A DNA stretch of 64,000 bases, taken from the NCBI RefSeq assembly GCF_026967805.1, contig NZ_JAPVBG010000001.1, forward strand, positions 124,001-188,000, written 5' to 3'. Of the stretch, positions 42,508-50,812 are shown one piece after another. Position 1 is the first letter of the stretch, and the number at the start of each line of letters is the position of its first letter. Origin of the DNA: Blastococcus sp. VKM Ac-2987 (lineage in GTDB: Bacteria; Actinomycetota; Actinomycetes; Mycobacteriales; Geodermatophilaceae). The translations under genes were made by a program, and so were the position numbers. The notes under the pieces are model-generated. The model was not told the origin of the DNA, made no database searches, and saw only the letters and a list, made by a program, of their open reading frames with translations.

Positions 42508-42566
42508 GAGCCGCGGGGAAGGCGGCTGGGGCCCGGATCCGGTCGAGCCGCGGGGAAGGCGGCTCG
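42508..42566 (-). ncRNA. Twin hairpins with CUUCCCC loops (mraW RNA motif candidate)
   Basis: On the minus strand two hairpins carry the same seven-base loop CUUCCCC. The first has an 8-bp stem (42544-42551 with 42559-42566, loop 42552-42558). The second has a 6-bp stem (42509-42514 with 42522-42527, loop 42515-42521). A 20-base direct repeat (42508-42527 and 42545-42564) underlies them. Location (between mraZ and rsmH) and the CUUCCCC loops fit the actinobacterial mraW RNA motif. The rest of the 425-base gap (42189-42613) is GC-rich, with further possible hairpins and no gene. Confidence 0.6.
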
Positions 42567-42613
42567 AACGGGGCGGCGCGGAGGCCGGGAGGGACGGGTG
42601 GGACATCCCGGGA

Positions 42614-43048
42614 TCACGACAACGTCGGCATCCCCTCGCTCTCCATGTCGGCGAAGGCGGCCTCCTGCTCGGCCACGTAGGCGTCCCAGGTGGCGGAGTC
42701 CCAGATCTCGAAGCGCGTGTCGACCCCGACCACGACGACGTCGCGGTCCAGGTGGGCGTACTCGCGCAGCGACGCGGGGAGGGTGATGCGGCCGGTCTTG
42801 TCCGGCTCCAGCTCGACCATCGACCCGAAGCTCATGCGGGCGCGCATGCGCGCCGCGGCGGTGTCGGAGGGTGCCATGGCGGCCATCGCGGCGCTCTGCT
42901 CGGCGACCCGGGCCATGGTGAGCCCGTAGATGCAGCGGTCCTGCCCCTTCTTGATCACCATGCCGTCGGCCACCTGGTCGCGGAACCGGACGGGCAGGGC
43001 GAGCCGGCCCTTCTCGTCGAGGCGCAACTGGTAGCTGCCGACGAACAC
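42614..43048 (-). CDS. mraZ: Transcriptional regulator MraZ
   Basis: A 144-residue double SpoVT-AbrB-fold protein at the head of the dcw cluster. The first repeat contains [20 protein letters not shown]; the second contains [25 protein letters not shown] and DKTGR are the paired DNA-binding turns. In other bacteria MraZ binds repeats in its own promoter and represses or tunes the cluster. The GTG at 43048 has a complete GGAGGTGA five bases upstream. Its operator is seen directly upstream, so autoregulation is expected. Confidence 0.96.
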   Translation of the reverse strand: MFVGSYQLRLDEKGRLALPVRFRDQVADGMVIKKGQDRCIYGLTMARVAEQSAAMAAMAPSDTAAARMRARMSFGSMVELEPDKTGRITLPASLREYAHLDRDVVVVGVDTRFEIWDSATWDAYVAEQEAAFADMESEGMPTLS

Positions 43049-43110
43049 CGGATCACCTCCCGCATCGGTCCTCCCATGGCTCTGCAGGTCCCCGGGCGAA
43101 ACCCTGCCTC

Positions 43111-43155
43111 CCCACCGGCCGACACAGTAACCCACCAGCCCCCACTGGACACCAC
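43111..43155 (-). promoter_or_regulatory. MraZ operator, five boxes at exact 10-bp spacing
   Basis: On the minus strand GTGGT (43151-43155), GTGGG (43141-43145), GTGGG (43131-43135), GTGTC (43121-43125) and GTGGG (43111-43115) follow each other at exactly ten-base steps, one helical turn. Direct TGGG-type repeats with five-base gaps are the known MraZ site. The -10 box of mraZ lies inside the array, so bound MraZ should block RNA polymerase. Confidence 0.75.
43124..43129 (-). promoter_or_regulatory. -10 box of mraZ
   Basis: TACTGT on the minus strand, inside the MraZ array, about 75 bases before the GTG at 43048. It is the most likely start point for the dcw transcript. Confidence 0.5.
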
Positions 43156-43261
43156 CCGAGGCCGTGTCGTGACCCGCCTCCCCCACCGGCGTCCCGCCGT
43201 CGTCCGGAGCGGGTCGGGCGGCGGCGTGATCGACGGCGCACGCCCGGTCTCGCCCGGCACG

Positions 43262-43267
43262 TACGGT
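43262..43267 (+). promoter_or_regulatory. -10 box of moxR, leaderless geometry
   Basis: TACGGT ends six bases before the GTG at 43274. GGGGAGG directly touches the start codon and is too close to serve as ribosome site, so the transcript may begin at the GTG. Confidence 0.45.
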
Positions 43268-43273
43268 GGGGAG

Positions 43274-44257
43274 GTGACGGAGGCGACACGGGCCGCCGAC
43301 GGGACGGCCGACGCGTCGGTCGACGTCGCCGCGGAGGGCGCACGCATCGCGGCGAGCGTGAGCCGCGTCGTCCAGGGCAAGGACGGCGTCGTCCGGCTGG
43401 CCCTGGTGGTGCTGCTGGCCGAGGGGCACCTGCTGATCGAGGACGTCCCCGGCGTCGGCAAGACCACGCTGGCCAAGGCGCTCGCCGGGTCGGTCGACGC
43501 CAGCGTGCGCCGCATCCAGTTCACGCCCGACCTGCTGCCGAGCGACGTGACCGGCGTGGCGGTCTACGACCAGGAGACCCGGGCGTTCGAGTTCAAGCCC
43601 GGGGCGATCTTCGCCAACATCGTCGTCGCCGACGAGATCAACCGCGCCTCCCCCAAGACGCAGTCGGCGCTGCTGGAGTGCATGGAGGAGCGGCAGGTGA
43701 CCGTCGACGGCGTCAGCTACGAGCTGGCCCGCCCGTTCATGGTGATGGCCACGCAGAACCCGCTGGAGATGGAGGGCACCTACCCCCTCCCCGAGGCGCA
43801 GCGCGACCGGTTCACCGCCCGGGTGTCCATGGGCTACCCCGACCCGGCCGCGGAGCTGGCGATGCTCGACGACCGCGCGACCACCGATCCGCTCGGCACC
43901 CTGCGGCCCGTCGCCGATGCCGCCCTGGTCCGCTCCCTGGTCGCCGCCGTGGGCCGGCTGCACGTCTCCGAGGCGGTGCGCCGGTACGTCGTCGCGCTGG
44001 TGGAGGCCACCCGCCGCTCCTCGGAGCTGCGCCTGGGCGCCTCACCGCGGGCCGGGCTGCAGCTGCTGAGGGCCGCCCGCGCCGCCGCCGCGCTGGACGG
44101 CCGCGACCACGTGCTGCCCGACGACGTCCAGGCGCTCGCGGTGCCCGTCCTGGCGCACCGCCTGCTGCTCAGCAGCGAGGCCTCGGTCGGCCGCCGCACC
44201 GCCGAGCAGGTGGTCGCGTCGCTGCTCGCCTCCGTGCCGGTCTTCCGCGGGCGCTGA
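43274..44257 (+). CDS. MoxR family AAA+ ATPase
   Basis: A 327-residue chaperone-like ATPase. Walker A is EDVPGVGKTTLAKAL, Walker B is VVADEINRASPKTQSALLECMEE, and the sensor region MATQNPLEMEGTYPLPEAQRDRF follows; this is the MoxR signature. MoxR proteins next to DUF58 and transglutaminase-like genes are thought to assist complex assembly in the envelope. It is the first gene of a three-gene operon that runs divergently from mraZ. The start is GTG at 43274. Confidence 0.93.
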   Translation: MTEATRAADGTADASVDVAAEGARIAASVSRVVQGKDGVVRLALVVLLAEGHLLIEDVPGVGKTTLAKALAGSVDASVRRIQFTPDLLPSDVTGVAVYDQETRAFEFKPGAIFANIVVADEINRASPKTQSALLECMEERQVTVDGVSYELARPFMVMATQNPLEMEGTYPLPEAQRDRFTARVSMGYPDPAAELAMLDDRATTDPLGTLRPVADAALVRSLVAAVGRLHVSEAVRRYVVALVEATRRSSELRLGASPRAGLQLLRAARAAAALDGRDHVLPDDVQALAVPVLAHRLLLSSEASVGRRTAEQVVASLLASVPVFRGR

Positions 44258-44260
44258 CGG

Positions 44261-45607
44261 GTGGGCGGCGGTTCCGGGGCGCGCTCGGCCCTCACGCTCC
44301 GCGGCCGCTGCCTGGTCGGCGGTGGCCTGGCCCTCGGCCTCACCGGGGCGGTGCTGGGCGAGCGGCCGCTGGTCCAGCTGGCCGCCTTCGTCCTGGCCCT
44401 GCCGGTCCTCTCCTGGCTCACCGTGGCGCGGGGCCGGTTCCGGCTGACGACCCGGCGCGTGGTCAGCCCACCCCGGGTGCCGCGCGGCGCACCGGCCGAG
44501 GTGGTCCTGCAGCTGGGCAACTCCGACACCCGCCGGGGCGGGCTGTGGCTGCTCACCGAGCAGGTGCCCGCCGCGCTGGGGCGCCCGCACCGCTTCCCCG
44601 TCGCCGGCCTGTCCGCCGGCGCCACCACCACCGTCCGGTACCGGCTGCTCGGCCGGCACCGTGGCCGCTACCAGCTGGGGCCGCTGCGGCTCCGCATCCT
44701 CGACCCCTTCGGGCTGGTGGAGCGCACGGCCGCCGGCACCGACACCGCACCGCTGTCGGTGGTGCCCCGGGTGCGACCGCTCGGCCGCGAGGGGCCGGGT
44801 GGGGAGCACGGCAGCGGGGGCGACGGCGTCCGCCGTGCGCTGGCCGTCCACGGCGACGACGACGTCAGCGTGCGCGAGTACCGGCAGGGGGACGACCTGC
44901 GCAAGGTGCACTGGCGGGCCACCGCGCGCACCGGCGAGCTGATGGTCCGGCTCGAGGAGCGCCCGTGGCGGGCCCAGGGCACGCTGCTGCTCGACACCCG
45001 CGCGCGGGCGCACCTGGTCGCGCCGGTGGGGCATCCCCGGCAGGTCCCCGGGCCCCCCGGTGACGACTGCCCGCCCGCCGACAGCCTGGAGTGGCTCGTG
45101 GAGGCCGCCGCCAGCATCGGGGTGGCCCTGGTGCAGCGGGGCGCGGAGCTGCGGGTGGTGACCGAGACCGGCGAGCTGCCGCCGGCCTCCGGCCGCGCGG
45201 GGCTCGGGGCCGAGGAGCTCCTGGACCGGCTGGCACTCGTCGGGCCCTCGCGGGTGCCCGATCTGTCGGCCGCGGTGCCGGCGGCGTGCCGGGCGGCCGG
45301 CGACGGCCCGCTGGTCTGCCTGCTGGGCGCGGTGGGCCCCGACGACGTCGCCGACCTCGTGCGGCTGCGCCCCGGCCCGGCCACCGGGCTGGCGGTCCTC
45401 ATGGACATCACCGGGTGGGGCGACCCGGTCCCCGGCCGGCGACGCGGGGCGGCGGGCACCGCCCCCGACGCGCTGGCCGCGCAGCGCGAGCAGGCCGCGG
45501 CGATGCTGGCCGGCGCCGGCTGGCGGGTGACCACCGCGGCGGCCGGTCAGGACGTCGCCGAGGTGTGGGCCGCGCTGGGCGCGGTTCCCGCGGGGGCACC
45601 GGCATGA
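44261..45607 (+). CDS. DUF58 domain protein
   Basis: A 448-residue membrane-anchored protein. Two N-terminal hydrophobic helices are followed by the DUF58 region with the family motif VREYRQGDDLRKVHWRATARTGEL, here at about residues 206-230. The C-terminal part looks like a von Willebrand A-like fold. Partner genes are moxR (three bases upstream) and the transglutaminase (four-base overlap, ATGA). Role unknown; it may be the target that the MoxR ATPase remodels. The start is GTG at 44261. Confidence 0.9.
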   Translation: MGGGSGARSALTLRGRCLVGGGLALGLTGAVLGERPLVQLAAFVLALPVLSWLTVARGRFRLTTRRVVSPPRVPRGAPAEVVLQLGNSDTRRGGLWLLTEQVPAALGRPHRFPVAGLSAGATTTVRYRLLGRHRGRYQLGPLRLRILDPFGLVERTAAGTDTAPLSVVPRVRPLGREGPGGEHGSGGDGVRRALAVHGDDDVSVREYRQGDDLRKVHWRATARTGELMVRLEERPWRAQGTLLLDTRARAHLVAPVGHPRQVPGPPGDDCPPADSLEWLVEAAASIGVALVQRGAELRVVTETGELPPASGRAGLGAEELLDRLALVGPSRVPDLSAAVPAACRAAGDGPLVCLLGAVGPDDVADLVRLRPGPATGLAVLMDITGWGDPVPGRRRGAAGTAPDALAAQREQAAAMLAGAGWRVTTAAAGQDVAEVWAALGAVPAGAPA

Positions 45608-47952
45608 GCCCGTCCGACGTCCGCACCCCCGTGGCGACCGCGGTCGCCACCCTGCTCGGGGCGCTGGCCCTGACCCCCGTGTTCACCAGCCGGGCCTGGC
45701 TCCCGCCGGTGGTCCTCGTGGTGGCCGCCGTCCTGGCCGGGGGGCTGCTGCTGCGCGCGGCGGGCGCCCGGCTGTCCGCGCAGGCAGGCGTCCCCGGGTC
45801 GCTCGGGGGGCTCGGCACCCTGCTGGTGCCGGTCGGGCAGCTGGCCCTGGTCGCCTGCGTGCTGACCGCCGTCTTCGCGCCGGAGGGGGCGGTGGCCGGG
45901 GTGCTGCCCACCCCGTCCTCCCTCGGGGGGCTCGTCGAGGTCTTCGGGGACGGCGCGGCCGAGATCCGCGAGCAGGCGACGCCGGCGCTGCCGCTGACCG
46001 GCCTCCTCGCGCTGACCACCCTCTTCGTCGGGCTGGTCGCCGTCCTCGTCGACCTGGTCGCGGTCGCCGGGCGGCAGGCGACCCTGGCCGGGGTCGGGCT
46101 CCTCGTCCTCGTCTGCGTGCCGGTGGGCACGGTGATCGGCGGGGTCGGCCTGGTGGCCCTGGCGGGACCGGCCGCCGGCTTCGCGCTGCTGCTGTGGGCC
46201 GACCAGCGCCGCACCCTGGACGGGCCCGCCGGCGAGCCGGTCACCGGTGGCACGGGCAGCGCCGTGCGCATCGCCGTGGCCGCCGGGGCCGCCGGCATCC
46301 TCCTCGGCACCGTGGTGCCCACCCTCCCGGAGGGGTCGTTCACCACCGGCCTCGGCGGCGGCGCCGGATCGGCCACCGGGACCGCGCTCGACCCGGCGGC
46401 CGAGCTGCGCGGGCAGCTGACCCTGCCCGAGCCGATCGAGCTGCTGAGCGTGGCCGCCTCCGTGGACGACCCGGGCTACCTCCGGGCGGTGGCCCTCGAC
46501 GAGTACGACCCGGCCGGCGGCTGGTCGCTGAGCAACCTCGACGGCGAGGTCTCCGTGGCCGACGACCAGCCCCTCGCACCGCTGCCGGACCGGCAGGCGG
46601 CCCGCCCGGTGACCGCCTCGGTCCAGGTCCTCGAGCACGACGACCGCTTCCTCCCCGTCCCGTCCGTGCCGCAGTCGGTGCGCGTGGACGGCGACGGCGA
46701 CGCGTGGCGGTTCGACGCGGCGACCGGCACCATCTTCGGCCGGGACGTGACGAGCTCGGGGCTCACCTACCGGGTGACCGCCGCCGAGCCCCGGCCGTCG
46801 GCGGAGCTGCTGTCGAGCGCCGAGCCGCTGCCGCTGGGCTCCCCGATCCAGGAGCGCTTCGGCGCCCTCCCCCCGCTGGACCCGGCCATCGGGGAGCTGA
46901 CCGCCGGGCTGACCGCCGGCGCGGTGACGGGGTACGAGCGGGTCCGGCGCATCCAGACCTACCTGAGCGACCGGTCCAACGGGTTCACCTACAGCCTCTC
47001 CACCGCCCCCGGGACCAGCGGCGACGACCTGGTGGACTTCCTCCGCCTCAAGCGCGGCTACTGCGAGCAGTACGCCGGCGCCATGGCGGTGCTGGTCCGG
47101 CAGGCGGGGATGCCGGCGCGGGTGGCGATGGGTTACACGCCCGGCGACGTCCGGCCGGACGGCAGCCGGCTGATCACCAGCGACGACGCCCACGCCTGGG
47201 TGGAGGTCTTCTTCCAGGGGTACGGGTGGGTCCCCTTCGACCCCACGCCGCTGAGTTCCGCCCGGCAGGTGGACCTCCCGTGGGCGCCCCGGGCCGCCGA
47301 CGAGGACCGGGCCGATCCCGCCCCGGCCGTGCCGGCCCCGAGCGCGGCCCCGGCGCCGGTGGCGCCCCGCGGTGACCGCCTGCCCGAGGGGGTGCCGCAG
47401 CCCGGAGCGCAGGCGCAGGTGGAGACGTCGCAGCGACCGCTGCTGATCACCGCCGGTCTGGGGACCCTCGGCGCGCTGCTGCTGGCGGCACCGGCCGGGC
47501 TGCGCTCCCTGCAGCGCCGGCGCCGGCTGGCCGGGGAGGGCGCCGACGGGCTCTGGGACGAGCTGACGGCCGGCGCCGTGGACCTGGGGGTGCACCTGCA
47601 CCCGTCCTGGACCCCGCGCCGGGTGGCCGACGCGCTGGCGACGACCCTGACCCGCGGTCCGGGCGGACCGTCGGTGGCCGGGTCGGTGGCCGCGGTGCGG
47701 GAGCTGGCCCGGGCGGAGGAGGCGGCCACCTACGGGCGGCCGGGGGACGGCCGGCCCGACGCCCGGCTGAAGGCGGCTCTGCGGACGGCGCGCCGGGGGC
47801 TGGCCGGGGCGCGGCCGTGGCCGGTGCGGCTGCGGGCGCTGCTGTGGCCGGCCTCGCTGGTGTCCGACGCCCGCACCGCGCTCCCGCGCTGGTGGCGGGA
47901 CGCCACCGGCCGCCGTCCGGGGAGGACGACGGCCGGGCAGGCAGGCGCGTGA
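45604..47952 (+). CDS. Transglutaminase-like membrane protein
   Basis: A 782-residue protein with five or six N-terminal helices (about residues 1-220), an extracellular DUF3488-type region, and a transglutaminase core with Cys487 in RGYCEQY, His530 in DDAHAW and Asp546 in FDPTPL, a complete catalytic triad. A further membrane helix (LLITAGLGTLGALLLAAPAGL) precedes a cytoplasmic DUF4129-like tail. It probably acts on the cell surface as a peptidase or crosslinking enzyme; the substrate is unknown. The ATG overlaps the DUF58 stop (ATGA). Confidence 0.92.
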   Translation: MSPSDVRTPVATAVATLLGALALTPVFTSRAWLPPVVLVVAAVLAGGLLLRAAGARLSAQAGVPGSLGGLGTLLVPVGQLALVACVLTAVFAPEGAVAGVLPTPSSLGGLVEVFGDGAAEIREQATPALPLTGLLALTTLFVGLVAVLVDLVAVAGRQATLAGVGLLVLVCVPVGTVIGGVGLVALAGPAAGFALLLWADQRRTLDGPAGEPVTGGTGSAVRIAVAAGAAGILLGTVVPTLPEGSFTTGLGGGAGSATGTALDPAAELRGQLTLPEPIELLSVAASVDDPGYLRAVALDEYDPAGGWSLSNLDGEVSVADDQPLAPLPDRQAARPVTASVQVLEHDDRFLPVPSVPQSVRVDGDGDAWRFDAATGTIFGRDVTSSGLTYRVTAAEPRPSAELLSSAEPLPLGSPIQERFGALPPLDPAIGELTAGLTAGAVTGYERVRRIQTYLSDRSNGFTYSLSTAPGTSGDDLVDFLRLKRGYCEQYAGAMAVLVRQAGMPARVAMGYTPGDVRPDGSRLITSDDAHAWVEVFFQGYGWVPFDPTPLSSARQVDLPWAPRAADEDRADPAPAVPAPSAAPAPVAPRGDRLPEGVPQPGAQAQVETSQRPLLITAGLGTLGALLLAAPAGLRSLQRRRRLAGEGADGLWDELTAGAVDLGVHLHPSWTPRRVADALATTLTRGPGGPSVAGSVAAVRELARAEEAATYGRPGDGRPDARLKAALRTARRGLAGARPWPVRLRALLWPASLVSDARTALPRWWRDATGRRPGRTTAGQAGA

Positions 47953-47968
47953 GGGGTGCCGGCCGGGG

Positions 47969-48373
47969 CTACTGGTCGTAGCGGCGGCGGAAGCGCTCCT
48001 CGAGGCGGCTCTTCATCGGCTGCTTGCGGCCGCCGCGGCCGCCACGGCCTGCGGCCGTCGAGCCACGCGGCCCGGCCGGGCCGTCGCTGACCTCGACGGC
48101 GCCGGTGGCCCCGCGGTAGTGCAGCACCCCCAGGGCGGCACCGGCGAAGGCGACCAGGAATCCCAGCACGCCGAGCGGCACGGACTCGGCGACCGCGCCA
48201 CCGACCAGGACGGCGAGGCCGACCAGGACCAGCAGTGCGCCGAGCTGCAGCTTGCGGCGGGCCTTGTTGCGGCGATCGCCGGTGCGGACCGAGGAAGCGA
48301 ACTTGGGATCGTCATCGACGAGGGCGCGCTCGATCTGCTCCAGCAGACGCTGCTCGTGCTCGGAGAGCGGCAC
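47969..48373 (-). CDS. DUF3040 membrane protein
   Basis: A 134-residue protein with the DUF3040 start PLSEHEQRLLEQIERAL and the following DDPKFASSVR. Two membrane helices (LQLGALLVLVGLAVLVGGAV and LGVLGFLVAFAGAALGVLHY) and a Gly/Arg-rich tail complete it. The family is actinobacterial and of unknown role; it often lies next to dinB and the dcw cluster. The GTG at 48373 has GGAGG seven bases upstream. TATCCT at 48433-48438 (minus strand) may be its -10. Confidence 0.9.
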   Translation of the reverse strand: MPLSEHEQRLLEQIERALVDDDPKFASSVRTGDRRNKARRKLQLGALLVLVGLAVLVGGAVAESVPLGVLGFLVAFAGAALGVLHYRGATGAVEVSDGPAGPRGSTAAGRGGRGGRKQPMKSRLEERFRRRYDQ

Positions 48374-48537
48374 GTCGACCTCCAAATGGGCGGAGCCAGG
48401 TCCGTCGGAGGCTCCCGCCGACGGTACGTCCGAGGATACGAGCCGATCGCAAGGCGCGAAAGGCGGCGCCGCCGCGACCCGCCGAGCGGGCGCACCGATC
48501 ACTCCTCCGGGTGGCCGCGTCGGCGCGAAACCGCTGG

Positions 48538-49749
48538 TCAGCGCCCGGGTGCTCCGGTCGGCCCCGCGCGGCGCAGGAGCGTCGCCGGACGGACCGCGCC
48601 GGCACCGAACCGCCGGGCGGCGCGATCGGCGGCCAGCTCGGCCTCCCGGCGCCCGTGCTCGCGCGCCCCGAGCTCCAGCTGGCGGGGCGCCGATCCGGCC
48701 TCGACGAGCCGTTCTGCCCGGACGCCGACGAGCCGGATGCGGGCCCGGTCGAGCCCCAGGGCGTCGTAGAGGGCACGGGCCGTGTCGTAGAGCTCCTGCC
48801 CCACGTCGGTGGGCGCCCCGAGCGTCCGGCTACGGGTGATCGTCGCGAAATCGGCGAAGCGCACCTTGATGCTCACCGTGCGGGCGAGGCTGCCGGTCGA
48901 GCGAAGCCGCCCCGCCGTCCGCTCCGCCAGGCGCAGCAGCTCCCGGTGGACGACCACGGGGTCGTCGACGTCGGTGGCGAAGGTCTCCTCCGCGCCGGTG
49001 GAGCGCTCGGGCTCGTCCGGGACGACCCGCCGGGGGTCGCGCCCCCAGGCGAGCTCGTGCAGGTGGGCGCCCGCGGCCACGCCGAGGGCCCGCTGCAGGG
49101 TCTTCGCCGGCACGTGCGCCAGGTCGCCCACCGTGCGCAACCCCAGCCGCAGCAGGGTCTCCTCCGTCTTGGGGCCCACGCCCCAGAGCGCGCCCACCGG
49201 CAGCGGGTGCAGGAAGCCCATGACCTCCGGGGGCCGGACGACCAGCAACCCGTCGGGCTTGGCCCGCGTGGAGGCCAGCTTCGCCACGAACTTGGTGCCG
49301 GCGACGCCGACCGAGCAGGTGATGCCCTGCTCGTCGAAGACCCGGGCGCGGAGGTACTCGCCGATCTCCGCGGCGTCGCCCAGCCGGCGACCGGCGCCGG
49401 ACACGTCGAGGAACGCCTCGTCCAGCGAGAGCGGCTCGACCAGCGGGGTGATCGACCGGAACAGCGCCATGACCGCCCGGGACACCTCGGTGTAGAGCGC
49501 CAGGTCCCCCGGCAGGACCGTCGCCGTCGGGCACAGCCGCAACGCCCGTGCGGTGGGCATGGCCGCGTGCACCCCGTAGCGCCGGGCCTCGTAGGTGGCC
49601 GAGGTGACCACGCCCCGGTTGCCGGCCCCGCCGACGATCACCGGCGTGCCGGCCAGCTCCGGGTGGCGGCGCACCTCCACGCTGGCGAAGAACGCGTCCA
49701 TGTCGACGTGCAGCACGGTGCAGCCGGCAGCCCGCGCGCTCTCCCCCAT
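48538..49749 (-). CDS. dinB: DNA polymerase IV (Y family)
   Basis: An error-prone translesion polymerase, 403 residues. The metal-binding aspartates are intact: HVDMDAFFASVE at the N-terminus and PLSLDEAFLDVSG in the palm. The little-finger region (TVSIKVRFADFATITRSRTL) follows. Because the catalytic residues are complete it is a true DinB, not the inactive ImuB. The ATG at 49749 has GGGAGG upstream; an earlier start at 49797 would overlap the LexA site. Expression should be under SOS control (LexA box at 49777-49792). Confidence 0.95.
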   Translation of the reverse strand: MGESARAAGCTVLHVDMDAFFASVEVRRHPELAGTPVIVGGAGNRGVVTSATYEARRYGVHAAMPTARALRLCPTATVLPGDLALYTEVSRAVMALFRSITPLVEPLSLDEAFLDVSGAGRRLGDAAEIGEYLRARVFDEQGITCSVGVAGTKFVAKLASTRAKPDGLLVVRPPEVMGFLHPLPVGALWGVGPKTEETLLRLGLRTVGDLAHVPAKTLQRALGVAAGAHLHELAWGRDPRRVVPDEPERSTGAEETFATDVDDPVVVHRELLRLAERTAGRLRSTGSLARTVSIKVRFADFATITRSRTLGAPTDVGQELYDTARALYDALGLDRARIRLVGVRAERLVEAGSAPRQLELGAREHGRREAELAADRAARRFGAGAVRPATLLRRAGPTGAPGR

Positions 49750-49762
49750 GACCCCTCCCGCA

Positions 49763-49806
49763 CGTCGCCCCGTGGATCGAACAGGTGTTCGATCCACGGG
49801 GCGACG
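49763..49806. promoter_or_regulatory. LexA (SOS) box in a 44-bp perfect palindrome
   Basis: TCGAAC-AGGT-GTTCGA at 49777-49792 is a perfect actinobacterial LexA site. The symmetry goes on well beyond the box: 20-base arms (49763-49782 and 49787-49806) are exact reverse complements around a four-base centre. A -10 candidate TATCGT (49804-49809, minus strand) overlaps the outer arm, so LexA would sit on the dinB transcription start. The palindrome would also form a strong hairpin in RNA. Confidence 0.9.
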
Positions 49807-49857
49807 ATAGCGGTCGGGCGCCGGCGGGGCCGGGTGGCCCTCACCGGCGCGCCGCGG

Positions 49858-50559
49858 TCAGCGGACGGCGACGCGCTCGTCCTCGTCGTCGTGCTTGCTC
49901 GGCCACATCTTGGCGCCGAGCACGCCACCGAGGGCGGCCGCGGCGATCGACAGACCCAGTCCGAGCACCGCCCAGCTGGCGGCGGAGCGGGCCGCATCCG
50001 CAGCCTCGCCGGCCTGGATGTCGGGGATGTCGGACTGCTGGATCCCGGCGATGTCGGTGACCGCACCGGCGAGCGAGCCGAGCAGGGCCCCGCCGCCGAA
50101 CAGCGTGAGGAGGAGCAGCGACACGATGGTCAGCGCCCAGACGAGGATGCCGTGCAGGAGGCCGTCGCTGATCCCGCGCCAGATGGCGGTGGCGGCCGCG
50201 GTCAACCCACCCAGGAACAGGGCGACCAGACCGTTGATGCTGCTCCACAGGTCGGCGTTGTTGCCCTCACCCGCGCCGACGTCCCACAGGCCCAGGGCGA
50301 GGGTGGCGAGCTGCAGCAGCAGGAACGTGGGGATCGCGACCACGAGACCGGCCCACACCGGACCCCACCGGACGCGGTCGCGCCGCGTCGGTGCCACGGA
50401 CACCTGCGTGGGCCGCCCGACGTGATCGTCGTCGTGGTCGACCCGCGGGGCGGCCGCGACGCGGGTGGCACCCTCCGTCGTCCCCACGGGCGTGGTGGCC
50501 CCTTCGGTGCGGGCGTCCGCCCCGCTGCCGGAATCGATTCGTGCACGACCTTCGGTCAT
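49858..50559 (-). CDS. Four-helix membrane protein, unknown
   Basis: A 233-residue protein without a recognised family. A polar N-terminus of about 70 residues rich in Asp/Thr/Ala precedes four membrane helices (VWAGLVVAIPTFLLLQLATLALG, INGLVALFLGGLTAAATAIW, GILVWALTIVSLLLLTLFGGG, AASWAVLGLGLSIAAAALGGVLG). The tail is short and acidic (PSKHDDEDERVAVR). The ATG at 50559 is chosen because GGAG lies six bases upstream; ATG at 50565 touches the GGAG. It has a 253-base upstream region shared with the divergent repeat-peptide gene. Confidence 0.75.
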   Translation of the reverse strand: MTEGRARIDSGSGADARTEGATTPVGTTEGATRVAAAPRVDHDDDHVGRPTQVSVAPTRRDRVRWGPVWAGLVVAIPTFLLLQLATLALGLWDVGAGEGNNADLWSSINGLVALFLGGLTAAATAIWRGISDGLLHGILVWALTIVSLLLLTLFGGGALLGSLAGAVTDIAGIQQSDIPDIQAGEAADAARSAASWAVLGLGLSIAAAALGGVLGAKMWPSKHDDEDERVAVR

Positions 50560-50812
50560 GACCATCTCCTTCTCGTTCGTCGTCTCAGCTGTTCTGGGGA
50601 GAGATGCCCGGTCAGGTGCGCATCCCTCCCGCCGGCGCCCAGCCGTAACCGGATCGAGATGTGCGCGCGCTGCCCCGTGGCGCCCCACCGCACCTCCCCC
50701 ACCGGCACGAACACCGAGGTCACCGCCCATGTGTGGACCGGGAGCGCATTAGGTACAGCAGCTCCCGCAGGGTCGCCGTCCGGTGGCCCGGTCGATCGGA
50801 TCGGAGGAGCCA

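Noticed and set aside
48538-49749. dinB as ImuB of the DnaE2 mutasome
   Set aside because: All catalytic acidic residues of a working Y-family polymerase are present; ImuB lacks them.
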